This document shows positions 33,560 through 39,932 of a stretch of 39,932 bases of DNA, piece after piece. The stretch's first letter is position 1; each line of letters starts with the position of its first letter. Source of the stretch: an uncultured Oscillibacter sp. Lineage in GTDB: Bacteria > Bacillota > Clostridia > Oscillospirales > Oscillospiraceae. The DNA lies in contig CAJTJA010000003.1 of assembly GCA_910576845.1 (NCBI GenBank), positions 1 to 39,932 on the forward strand, written 5' to 3'. Position numbers and translations under genes: made by a program. A model generated the notes under the pieces. It saw only the letters and a program-made list of their open reading frames with translations, was not told where the DNA came from and did not search any database.

Positions 33560-33811
33560 ATGGAATTTACCACACGGGAAGAACTGGCGGCGGAGGCAAT
33601 CGGCCTCGAGGTAATGCGGTATTTGAAGCAGGAGGAAACCGTAAAGCGAATTGCCGCGGAGACGGAATCGAGGGCCCTGCGGGCCCTGGAGGGAATCCGC
33701 CGCATCCTGAACGACGATGCCTTGGAGGACCCGGAATGCTTTCAGCGGATTGAGTCTATCCTGGCCGCGTTGGAGGAAGCCGGAATTTCTACCGCCCGCC
33801 ATGATTTTTAA
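33560..33811 (+). CDS. Small helical protein of unknown function
   Basis: 83 residues, acidic and wholly helical (LAAEAIGLEVMRYLKQEE and RALEGIRRILNDD). AGGAGG 6-7 nt before ATG 33560 is strong. I recognise no family. It is divergent from the small XRE gene, and TATGAT at 33506-33511 is a possible -10 without a convincing -35. Confidence 0.75.
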   Translation: MEFTTREELAAEAIGLEVMRYLKQEETVKRIAAETESRALRALEGIRRILNDDALEDPECFQRIESILAALEEAGISTARHDF

Positions 33812-33847
33812 CTGCTGAGACGCAGTGACCACATAAGGAGTATGTTT

Positions 33848-33886
33848 ATGAGACGCAGCTTGTTGGCTTCGGAGAGTGTTTGCTGA
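33848..33886 (+). CDS. Possible 12-residue leader peptide before the RNHCP gene
   Basis: ATG 33848, 7 nt behind AAGGAG (33835-33840), reads MRRSLLASESVC and stops at 33884-33886. An in-frame ATG at 33842 is too close to the ribosome site. The stop codon abuts the first base of the hairpin at 33887. This arrangement is like leader peptides of translational attenuators; expression is unproven. Confidence 0.35.
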   Translation: MRRSLLASESVC

Positions 33887-33926
33887 CCGGGAGGCTGGCA
33901 AATACACACTCTGCCATTCCTCCCGG
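33887..33926 (+). promoter_or_regulatory. Leader hairpin with alternative pairings before the RNHCP gene
   Basis: CCGGGAGG (33887-33894) pairs with CCTCCCGG (33919-33926), and TGGCA with TGCCA inside. Two competing pairings exist: AGAGTGT...TTGC (33873-33883) with GCAA...ACACTCT (33898-33913), and CCTCC (33919-33923) with the ribosome site GGAGG (33947-33951). The last would hide the start of the RNHCP gene. The control role is inferred. Confidence 0.4.
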
Positions 33927-33955
33927 AAGAGCTGGAACCATCTTCAGGAGGAACC

Positions 33956-34381
33956 ATGAATCGAGAGAATAAACGGAAATTATACGAAAAAGGCTGGTAC
34001 AAAACCCATCCCTGCACCGATGCTTTCACCTGCCGGGTCTGCGGCCGCCTTGTCACCCCTGCCGGCGCGGGCGGAGACCACCGCAATCACTGCCCCAACT
34101 GTCTTGCCAGCGTCCACCTGGATGTGGAGCCCGGCGACCGGGCGGCGGACTGCGGTGGCGTCATGGACCCCATCGCCGTGTGGGTTCGCAGGGGAGGCGA
34201 GTGGGCTATTGTTCACCGCTGCCGCTGCTGCGGAGTCCTGAGCTCTAACCGGGTGGCGGCGGACGACAACCCTATGAAGCTGATGAGCATCGCCATGAAA
34301 CCTCTGTGCTCCCCGCCCTTCCCGCTGGAGCGGATTGAGGAGATGACCGCCCTTATGGGGGGCAGCGGGTCCTTGGGGTAA
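33956..34381 (+). CDS. RNHCP-domain zinc-binding protein
   Basis: 141 residues. The name-giving motif is seen as DHRNHCPNCLASVHLD (41-56). Cysteine pairs C26/C29, C46/C49 and the C89/C91/C92 group can hold one or more zinc ions. AGGAGG before ATG 33956 fixes the start. RNHCP proteins are widespread in Firmicutes and Actinobacteria but have no established function; a nucleic-acid role has been suggested only by their zinc-finger look. Confidence 0.85.
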   Translation: MNRENKRKLYEKGWYKTHPCTDAFTCRVCGRLVTPAGAGGDHRNHCPNCLASVHLDVEPGDRAADCGGVMDPIAVWVRRGGEWAIVHRCRCCGVLSSNRVAADDNPMKLMSIAMKPLCSPPFPLERIEEMTALMGGSGSLG

Positions 34382-34392
34382 CTCAAACCGGA

Positions 34393-34413
34393 GAGGGCCG
34401 CCCGGCGGCCCTC
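34393..34413 (+). terminator. GC-rich hairpin between the RNHCP and pepQ-like genes
   Basis: A 9-bp perfect stem (34393-34401 with 34405-34413) with loop CCG. No T-tract follows, so termination would be partial. Confidence 0.35.
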
Positions 34414-34444
34414 CCCATCTCAAAATTGGAAGGACTGTCTGTTT

Positions 34445-35533
34445 GTGAATCATTATGCCAATATTGCCGCCATCCTGGAGGCGGAGCATCTGGACGCTGT
34501 TCTTCTCACCGGGGAAGCCAACCGTTTTTATGCCTCCGGCTTTTTCACTCCCGGCGCCGACGCCGCGGCTCTAGTGACACGCAGAGATGCCCTCTTCTTT
34601 ACAGATGCCCGGTACACCGAGGCGGCCCGCCTTCATCTGAACGGGGCGGAGCTGCGGGAGGTCAAGCCCGGCAGGGGACTGATGGTTCAGCTTCAGGAGC
34701 TGGTGTTTTTGAAGGGAATCCGCCGTCTGGGGATCGAGGATGCCGCTATGACCCTCCGGGAATACCGGAGACTGGAAACCGCTCTGGCGGAGGGCAAGTT
34801 CCCCTGTGAGCTGGTCTCCGCTTCGGAACCCCTTCTGAAGCTGCGGCAGACCAAGGATCAGGAGGAGCTCCAGGCCATGGAGACCGCTCAGAGTATTGCC
34901 GAGCAGGCGCTGGCAGATATTTTGAAGGAGATACGCCCCGGCGTAACGGAAAGGGAGATCGCCGCCCGGCTCCAATACCTGATGCTGCATTATGGCGCGT
35001 CGGATATGTCCTTTGACCCTATTGTAGTCTCCGGGCCCAAAGGAAGTCTTCCTCATGGCGTGCCCTCCGGCAAGGAAATTCAATCCGGCGAATTTGTCAC
35101 CATGGACTTTGGCTGCATTTATGGAGGCTACTGCTCAGATATGACCCGCACCGTGGCGGTCGGGTCCGCGACGGAGGAGATGGACCGGGTCTATAGAACC
35201 GTTCTGGCCGCTCAGGAAGCCGGCATTGCCGCCGCAAGGGCCGGGACTTCCGGCCGGGCGGTGGACGCCGCCGCCCGGGCTGTTATTGAAAAAGCGGGGT
35301 ATGGAGAATACTTTACGCACAGCTTTGGCCACGGCGTGGGCGTGGAAATCCACGAAGCCCCCAATGCTTCCTCCGGTAATGAGGAGCCCCTGCCTGCCGG
35401 AGCCGTCATCTCGGCAGAGCCGGGCATTTATATCCCCGGGAAGCTGGGCGTCCGCATTGAGGATGTGATTTTGATTACTCCGGCGGGCTGCCGGAACCTG
35501 ACGAGAGCTCCCAAAGAGCTGATAGTCCTGTGA
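34445..35533 (+). CDS. pepQ: Xaa-Pro aminopeptidase/dipeptidase (M24B)
   Basis: 362 residues. N-terminal creatinase-like domain (1-130) and a pita-bread catalytic domain with the five metal ligands D221, D232 (FVTMDFGCIYGGYCSDMTRT), H296 (HSFGHGVGVE), E325 (SAEPGIY) and E339 (VRIED). It releases the N-terminal residue before proline. The start is a GTG at 34445 with GGAAGGA about 10 nt upstream. It leads a tight run of four genes ending at the terminator at 37748. Confidence 0.92.
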   Translation: MNHYANIAAILEAEHLDAVLLTGEANRFYASGFFTPGADAAALVTRRDALFFTDARYTEAARLHLNGAELREVKPGRGLMVQLQELVFLKGIRRLGIEDAAMTLREYRRLETALAEGKFPCELVSASEPLLKLRQTKDQEELQAMETAQSIAEQALADILKEIRPGVTEREIAARLQYLMLHYGASDMSFDPIVVSGPKGSLPHGVPSGKEIQSGEFVTMDFGCIYGGYCSDMTRTVAVGSATEEMDRVYRTVLAAQEAGIAAARAGTSGRAVDAAARAVIEKAGYGEYFTHSFGHGVGVEIHEAPNASSGNEEPLPAGAVISAEPGIYIPGKLGVRIEDVILITPAGCRNLTRAPKELIVL

Positions 35534-35545
35534 TGGGAAAATACG

Positions 35546-36418
35546 ATGCATGACATTCAGGCGAAAGCCATTCTCTCCTCTCAAAACGGGATGAACATTT
35601 ACCGCGGCTGTACCCACGGCTGCATTTACTGCGACTCCCGCAGCGCCTGCTATCAGATGGACCATGCTTTTGAGGATGTGGCAGTGAAGCGGAATGCCCC
35701 GGAGCTGCTGGAGGATGCCCTGCGCCGGAAGCGGCGCCGCTGCATGATCGGCACCGGCTCCATGTGCGACCCTTATTTGCCTCTGGAGGCGGAGACCCGG
35801 CTGACCCGGCGCTGTCTGGAGATCATTGCCCGGCAGGGGTTCGGTGTGTCGGTACTGACAAAATCGGACATGATCCTTCGGGATATTGATCTGCTGAAGC
35901 GGATCAACGACCAGAGCAAAGCGGTGGTCTGTACTACCTTCACCACCTTTGATGAAAACCTTTGCCGCGTTTTGGAGCCTAATGTCTGCACCACCCGCCG
36001 CCGCCTCGAAATGCTCCAAACCATGCGAAAGGCGGGCATCCACACCGGCGTTTGGATCGGGCCCATTCTGCCCTTTCTCAACGACACGGAGGAGAACCTC
36101 CAGGGGCTTTTGGATGATTGTCTTGCCGCCGGAGCGGAGGTTATTGTTAATTTCGGCATGGGCGTTACACTCCGGGACGGGAACCGGCAGTATTTTTACG
36201 CGCAGCTGGACCGGCATTTTCCCGGTATGAAATCCCGTTATATCCGCTCCTTCGGGAGCAGCTACGAGTGCTTAAGCCCCAATGCCGCCTGTCTGACAAG
36301 TATGCTTCGGTCCTTCTGCCGTGCCCATGGCATTCTCTGCGGCACTAAGGCCGCAATGGCCTGGCTGATGGAATTTGAGGATAAGCAGGCGGGCTTTCAG
36401 ATAGATTTATTTTCATAA
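35546..36418 (+). CDS. Radical SAM protein of the spore photoproduct lyase-like group
   Basis: 290 residues. The cluster-binding motif CTHGCIYCD (C22, C26, C29, CX3CX2C) and the following GTGSMCDPYLPLE match the SPL-like radical SAM proteins (Rv2578c type). It lacks the distinctive C-terminal cysteine context I would expect of true SplB, and its substrate is unknown. It begins 12 nt behind the peptidase gene. The [4Fe-4S] cluster would cleave S-adenosylmethionine to start a radical reaction. Confidence 0.88.
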   Translation: MHDIQAKAILSSQNGMNIYRGCTHGCIYCDSRSACYQMDHAFEDVAVKRNAPELLEDALRRKRRRCMIGTGSMCDPYLPLEAETRLTRRCLEIIARQGFGVSVLTKSDMILRDIDLLKRINDQSKAVVCTTFTTFDENLCRVLEPNVCTTRRRLEMLQTMRKAGIHTGVWIGPILPFLNDTEENLQGLLDDCLAAGAEVIVNFGMGVTLRDGNRQYFYAQLDRHFPGMKSRYIRSFGSSYECLSPNAACLTSMLRSFCRAHGILCGTKAAMAWLMEFEDKQAGFQIDLFS

Positions 36419-36441
36419 AAGACACCAAGGAGGAACGCGTA

Positions 36442-36792
36442 ATGCTGATGCTCTGGTATCCCAAATGTTCCACCTGCCAAAAGGCGAAAGCCTGGCTGGA
36501 CGAACAGGGCCTGAACTGCGATGTTCGGGACATTAAGTCAGAAAATCCCACCGCGGAGGAACTCCGGCAGTGGCATCGGGTCAGCGGCCTGCCCCTGAAG
36601 CGCTTCTTCAACACCAGCGGCCTTCAGTATAAGGCTCTGGGGCTGAAGGACAAGCTTTCCGCCATGGATGAAGAAGAGCAGCTGGCCCTTCTCGCCACCG
36701 ACGGGATGCTGGTAAAACGGCCCATTCTGGTGGGGAATGACTTTGTGCTGACCGGATTCCGCCCCAAAGAGTGGGAGGAGCGGCTGGGATGA
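36442..36792 (+). CDS. ArsC/Spx-family thioredoxin-fold protein
   Basis: 116 residues with the motif YPKCSTCQKAKAWL (C9 and C12) and a later KRPILVG stretch, typical of the ArsC/Spx/YffB group. Members are arsenate reductases or RNA polymerase-binding redox regulators (Spx, MgsR). No ars gene is nearby, so arsenate reduction is not supported by context. CAAGGAGGA precedes ATG 36442. It overlaps dus by 4 nt. Confidence 0.88.
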   Translation: MLMLWYPKCSTCQKAKAWLDEQGLNCDVRDIKSENPTAEELRQWHRVSGLPLKRFFNTSGLQYKALGLKDKLSAMDEEEQLALLATDGMLVKRPILVGNDFVLTGFRPKEWEERLG

Positions 36793-37745
36793 TCTCCCGT
36801 TTTGATTTCGCCCCTCTGGACGGCATTACCAAGCGGGTTTTCCGCCGGGTATGGCATAACCGGTTCGGCGGCGCGGACCGCTATTTTATTCCCTTCATCT
36901 CTCCCACAGACCAACATATCCTCACCCCCAGAGACCGTCGTGAGCTGGAAAACGACGGCCTCCCCCAGGTCCCCCAGGTGATGGCAAAACGGGCGGCAGA
37001 CTTTGTCTGGGCGGCGAATGTCCTGGCAGATATGGGCTATGAGGAGGTCAATTTGAATTTGGGCTGTCCTTCAGGCACCGTTACCGCTAAGGGGAAGGGT
37101 TCCGGCCTGCTGGCAGACCCAGATGAACTGGATCGTTTTTTTGAAGAGGTATTTTCCGGAGCCCCTGTTCCCGTCTCCGTAAAGACCCGGCTTGGGTACC
37201 AGACAGCCGGGGAATTTCCCCGGCTTCTGGAAATTTTCAATCGCTATCCTATCGCCTGCCTTACGGTTCATCCCCGGGTCAGGCCTGAGAAATACCGGGG
37301 AAGCGTGCATATGGACGCTTTTTGCCTGGCTGCGGCGGAGAGCCGAAACCCAGTCTGCTACAACGGCGATATCACCTCCGTGAGCGGTATCCGGGCCTTG
37401 GAGGCGCATTTTCCTTCTCTGGATGCCGCTATGATCGGCAGAGGGGCCATTGCGGACCCGGCTCTGTTCCGCCGGCTTCGGGGAGGGGCTGCCGCCGCAA
37501 GAGAGGAGCTGCAGGCCTTCACGGCCGCTCTCTACCAGGAATACCAGGATTTCTATGGCCAGGCGGCTCCTGCCTCCCAGCGGATGAAGGAAGTCTGGTT
37601 TTATCTCATTCACCTTTTCAGAGGCGGAGAACGCCTGGGCGGGCAAATGCGCCGCTCTCGCGGCCCGAAGGCTTATGAAGAGCTGGAGACCCGGATTTTT
37701 CAGGAACTGGACTTATTGGATGAACCTCACGGTGAGCTGGTATAG
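36789..37745 (+). CDS. dus: tRNA-dihydrouridine synthase
   Basis: 318 residues of FMN-dependent TIM barrel. FAPLDGITKRVFRR at the start, LNLGCPSGTVTAKGKGSGLL with the catalytic C93, VKTRLGY and IGRGAIADPALF. It reduces uridines in the tRNA D-loop with NADPH. ATG 36789 overlaps the ArsC-like stop (ATGA), so translation is coupled. A strong terminator follows at once. Confidence 0.93.
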   Translation: MISRFDFAPLDGITKRVFRRVWHNRFGGADRYFIPFISPTDQHILTPRDRRELENDGLPQVPQVMAKRAADFVWAANVLADMGYEEVNLNLGCPSGTVTAKGKGSGLLADPDELDRFFEEVFSGAPVPVSVKTRLGYQTAGEFPRLLEIFNRYPIACLTVHPRVRPEKYRGSVHMDAFCLAAAESRNPVCYNGDITSVSGIRALEAHFPSLDAAMIGRGAIADPALFRRLRGGAAAAREELQAFTAALYQEYQDFYGQAAPASQRMKEVWFYLIHLFRGGERLGGQMRRSRGPKAYEELETRIFQELDLLDEPHGELV

Positions 37746-37747
37746 AA

Positions 37748-37782
37748 ACAGCGGGCCTGCTTAAGACAGGTCCGCTGTTTTT
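37748..37782 (+). terminator. Terminator of the pepQ-dus run
   Basis: 12-bp stem with one wobble (37748-37759 with 37767-37778) and a run of five T to 37782, directly behind the dus stop codon. Confidence 0.93.
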
Positions 37783-37887
37783 GTGCCGTTTCTTTCTTGA
37801 CCAATAAATTTGAAAAGTATTTTAATGCTTTTCGCCGGTGATGTGTCCGGAGCAGCTGAAAAGAAGTCTATGGAATAACACATTTTC

Positions 37888-38342
37888 CTAATCTGCGCTC
37901 TTGGCCAAAAGTGCCTCCAATATTTCAACAGCGGTGACAATCATAATGTCACAATGAGCCGTCAGCTCCATTCGCTGGGCTGCGGATGTCTGCTCACTGA
38001 CGCCGGGGCGGGTGCGCAGCAAATCTCCGCAGCGAGTATTTCCAAAGGTTTCAAAGAAACGTTGGCGAAATTGTTTGGCAAGGCTGTAAATTTTTCGCTT
38101 AGCCTCCCGATCCTCTCCCCGCGTATGGGGGAACAGCGTGCCCAGCACCAGAAAGCCGCCGCTGACAGCGCCGCAGAACTCCTCGTGGCTGCCGCCTCCG
38201 CCGCCGCCAAATCCTCCGGAGCGGCAAACAGCCGCTCCGGTTCCATGCCTGTCATGTCTGCAAAGGCTCCTGCCACAGACTGCGCACAGTTATATCCCTG
38301 CTTATGATATTGGTAAGCCAGCGCACAGCGGTCCACTTTCAT
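37888..38342 (-). pseudogene. C-GCAxxG-C-C family redox protein, frameshifted
   Basis: From ATG 38342 the frame reads MKVDRCALAYQYHKQGYNCA through FADMTGMEPERLFAAPE. The expected continuation lies one frame over: GFGGGGGSHEEFCGAVSGG, then FLVLGTLFPHTRGED, and TRCGDLL further on, ending at 37888. Loss of a single G near 38213 (GAGGGATTT to GAGGATTT) explains the break. The parts together have the C, GCAxxG-like, C, C pattern of this family of presumed cluster- or metal-binding proteins. It overlaps the cysteine desulfidase gene by 4 nt. A sequencing error is possible. Confidence 0.75.
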
Positions 38343-39625
38343 CCCTCCTTCTCCATCATGATCTCCAGAATAGTCCGGTCTGTTTCCGCCATGCCCGGCG
38401 TGCTGACGCGGCCCATGCTGCGGATGGCCTCTTCCGGCGTGGCGCCGCAGATGCCGTTCGTAGACGGGAGGACCACGCCGTCTATGGCGAGGCAGGCGCA
38501 CATCAAAGCCGCATTGGCAGCGGTCGCCAGCTTCAGAGCACAGCCGGTTTTGCCGCCGTCGCAGACCATGCCGGTGAGATCTCCGCTCATGTTGATGACA
38601 GCCCCGCCAATCTGCTCATCGCTCCCTCCCATCAGCCACACTATGGCGGCGGAAGCGGCAGTGGCGGCGGAAACGCCGCAGCCGCAGGTGGCAGACAGCT
38701 TTCCGGTGAAAAGCTTGATGTAAACATTCAGAGCGTGAGAAAATGCCAGGGCCTTCACCAGCCGCTCATTGGACGCGCCCAGATGCCGCGCCGTCTCCGC
38801 TACGGGGATAATGGCGGTAATGCCGTGGTTGCCGCTGCCCGCGCTGCTCATGACAGCATAGGGGCAGCCGCTCATACGCCCCTCGGCGCTGCTGGCCACC
38901 CGGGTCATGACCCGGGCGAAGAGGTTATCCCCCATGCCTCCGGCCGTCATCTGCCGTTTCAGCGCGCCGGCAATGCCAATGCCAGGGTCGTGCTCCAGAC
39001 CGTAGTCCGCCAGGCCCTCGTTCAGCTCCACGCCCTCCAGCATAAAGGCCAGCTCCTCCTCGGAGCACTGGTCCGCCAGGGCCCGGATTTCCGCCACCGT
39101 CATGGTTTTCAGGCCCTCGTGGAGGGTGTCGCTGCCCCCGGCGGGCCAGGGCTTTTCCAAAAGAATTTCATTGTTCCGCTTGGTAAAGATGATATTGGAA
39201 TGAGTTCCACGGATTACGCTGACGCCCATGCCTGCGGTGGTAATGACCTCTGCTCTGGCATAAAGCTGCGCCTCGTCATGCTGGATGGTTACCGTTACAT
39301 GGCGCTCCTCCACCAGCGCGATAGCCTGGGCGGAAACCGTCTCATTCATGTCTTCCAGAAGCCGCAATCCCTTTTCCGGGTTGCGGAGGCTGGCCCCAAG
39401 AGCGGCGGCATACTTCAGCCCCACCCTGGGAAAACCAGGAATACCCACGCTCATGCCGTTTTTGTAGATGCCAGAATTGACATCCAGCGCTACAGAAACC
39501 ACCTCGCCTCCAATCGCCCGGCAGGCGTCCGCAGCGGCCAGAGCCACGCAAACCGGCTCGGTGCAGCCCAGGGCGGGAACGACTTCCTGGTGCAGCAATG
39601 TCAGCAGTTCTTCCTTTGTAATCAT
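38339..39625 (-). CDS. cyuA: L-cysteine desulfidase (CyuA/YhaM, UPF0597 family)
   Basis: 428 residues. ALGCTEPVCVALA (C21) at the start, SATCGCGVSAATAAS (C314, C316) and MVCDGGKTGCALK (C355, C362) supply the ligands of a catalytic [4Fe-4S] cluster; SSAGSGNHGITAIIPV is a family hallmark. It converts L-cysteine to pyruvate, ammonia and sulfide and is related to iron-sulfur serine dehydratases, so serine is a possible substrate. GAGAGGAG precedes ATG 39625. A sigma-54 type promoter is at 39700-39686. Confidence 0.88.
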   Translation of the reverse strand: MITKEELLTLLHQEVVPALGCTEPVCVALAAADACRAIGGEVVSVALDVNSGIYKNGMSVGIPGFPRVGLKYAAALGASLRNPEKGLRLLEDMNETVSAQAIALVEERHVTVTIQHDEAQLYARAEVITTAGMGVSVIRGTHSNIIFTKRNNEILLEKPWPAGGSDTLHEGLKTMTVAEIRALADQCSEEELAFMLEGVELNEGLADYGLEHDPGIGIAGALKRQMTAGGMGDNLFARVMTRVASSAEGRMSGCPYAVMSSAGSGNHGITAIIPVAETARHLGASNERLVKALAFSHALNVYIKLFTGKLSATCGCGVSAATAASAAIVWLMGGSDEQIGGAVINMSGDLTGMVCDGGKTGCALKLATAANAALMCACLAIDGVVLPSTNGICGATPEEAIRSMGRVSTPGMAETDRTILEIMMEKEG

Positions 39626-39685
39626 ATAAAAACTCCTCTCTGCAAAATAGCGTTGAAATAAGCTTGCTCTCTGCTGAGTTATAAA

Positions 39686-39700
39686 GCAAATTTTGTGCCG
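39686..39700 (-). promoter_or_regulatory. Sigma-54 (-24/-12) promoter of the cysteine desulfidase gene
   Basis: On the minus strand CGGCAC, five bases, TTGC: the GG and GC dinucleotides are 12 bp apart as required, and only the first T of the TGGCAC consensus differs. RNA would start near 39674, about 50 nt before the ATG. The region 39698-39760 has short palindromes (39698-39712; TTAAC/GTTAA at 39747-39758) that could be activator sites. Confidence 0.68.
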
Positions 39701-39780
39701 GGAATTTTCCGGGAAAAACCCGTTGCAATTTGCGTTGGTTTGTGATTAACTGGTTAAAAAATGGTCAAAGGAGCTGAACT

Positions 39781-39932
39781 GTGCTGCCTAAAAAGAAAAT
39801 TTCTGTGATTGCCCTGGACCCCAGGGCAGGGGAGTCTTATCGTTCCAACATTGCCTGGCTATTCGGGGATGTGGCAGACATTTCCGTTTTCTCCGTGTTG
39901 GACGGAAGCGCTGCCGGGGTGCTGGAGCGGGC
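39781..39932 (+). CDS. Start of a divergent gene, possibly a sigma-54-dependent activator
   Basis: 50 codons are visible before the window ends. The GTG start has AAAGGAG 7 nt upstream. The visible part (KKISVIALDPRAGESYRSN and WLFGDVADISVFSV) looks like the N-terminal receptor domain seen in PrpR-like sigma-54 activators of clostridia. The sigma-54 promoter of the divergent desulfidase supports this. The diagnostic AAA+ domain with GAFTGA lies outside the window, so the call is provisional. Confidence 0.45.
   Translation, partial: MLPKKKISVIALDPRAGESYRSNIAWLFGDVADISVFSVLDGSAAGVLER

Noticed and set aside
1..39932. CRISPR arrays, tRNA or rRNA genes
   Set aside because: No regularly spaced direct repeats, no tRNA cloverleaf with a terminal T-arm consensus and no rRNA sequence was noticed on either strand by eye.

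Overview
The window looks like chromosomal DNA of a GC-rich anaerobic Firmicute, most likely a gut member of the Oscillospiraceae (Flavonifractor/Oscillibacter-like). This rests on a one-polypeptide pyruvate:ferredoxin oxidoreductase, a T-box on a cysteine operon, strong AGGAGG ribosome sites, TTGACA/TATAAT promoters, and a C. difficile-style vanG cluster. I could not run a database search, so the genus is an inference. I see no rRNA, tRNA, CRISPR array or intact transposase.

Layout. 1-6.1 kb: the 5' part of an ECF sigma factor (-), a GlgX-type debranching enzyme, a small XRE/zinc-ribbon regulator, an NhaC-family antiporter and a LysR regulator (-). 6.3-12.2 kb: methionine gamma-lyase, RidA and the large PFOR (nifJ). 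12.2-16.2 kb is scarred: a fragment of a PorB-like oxidoreductase subunit with an in-frame TAG, a decayed GGDEF-EAL gene split by a 161-bp MITE-like element, an intact chemoreceptor, then a second MITE-like element of about 192 bp. 16.2-20.6 kb: rimM-trmD, convergent with a T-box-controlled operon cysE / VOC protein / small ORF / cysS (-). 20.6-21.6 kb: an HMA-like protein and a DivIVA-like coiled-coil protein.

21.8-27.6 kb (all -) is a complete vanG-type glycopeptide-resistance cluster in the order vanR-vanS-vanG-vanXY-vanT. The genes overlap by 4 to 8 nt except between vanS and vanG. That gap carries at least four tandem 11-bp half-sites that look like a VanR operator. VanT would make D-Ser, VanG would join it to D-Ala, and VanXY would remove D-Ala-ended precursors, with VanRS switching the set on.

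27.6-37.8 kb is mostly + strand: an AraC regulator, PepD, CTP synthase, two small unknown proteins, a minus-strand XRE regulator, an RNHCP zinc protein, a PepQ-like peptidase, a radical-SAM protein of the spore-photolyase group, an ArsC/Spx-like protein and a Dus tRNA-modifying enzyme. Between pyrG and the next gene lie a partial duplicate of the pyrG 3' end and a minus-strand unit with promoter, two hairpins and T-tract that I propose as a small RNA of about 80 nt. 37.9-39.9 kb: an L-cysteine desulfidase (-) with a sigma-54 type promoter, a frameshifted C-GCAxxG-C-C family gene behind it, and the start of a divergent gene that may encode its sigma-54 activator.

A recurring theme is sulfur amino acids and pyruvate: methionine gamma-lyase with RidA, cysteine synthesis and charging under a T-box, cysteine desulfidase, and PFOR, which consumes the pyruvate formed.
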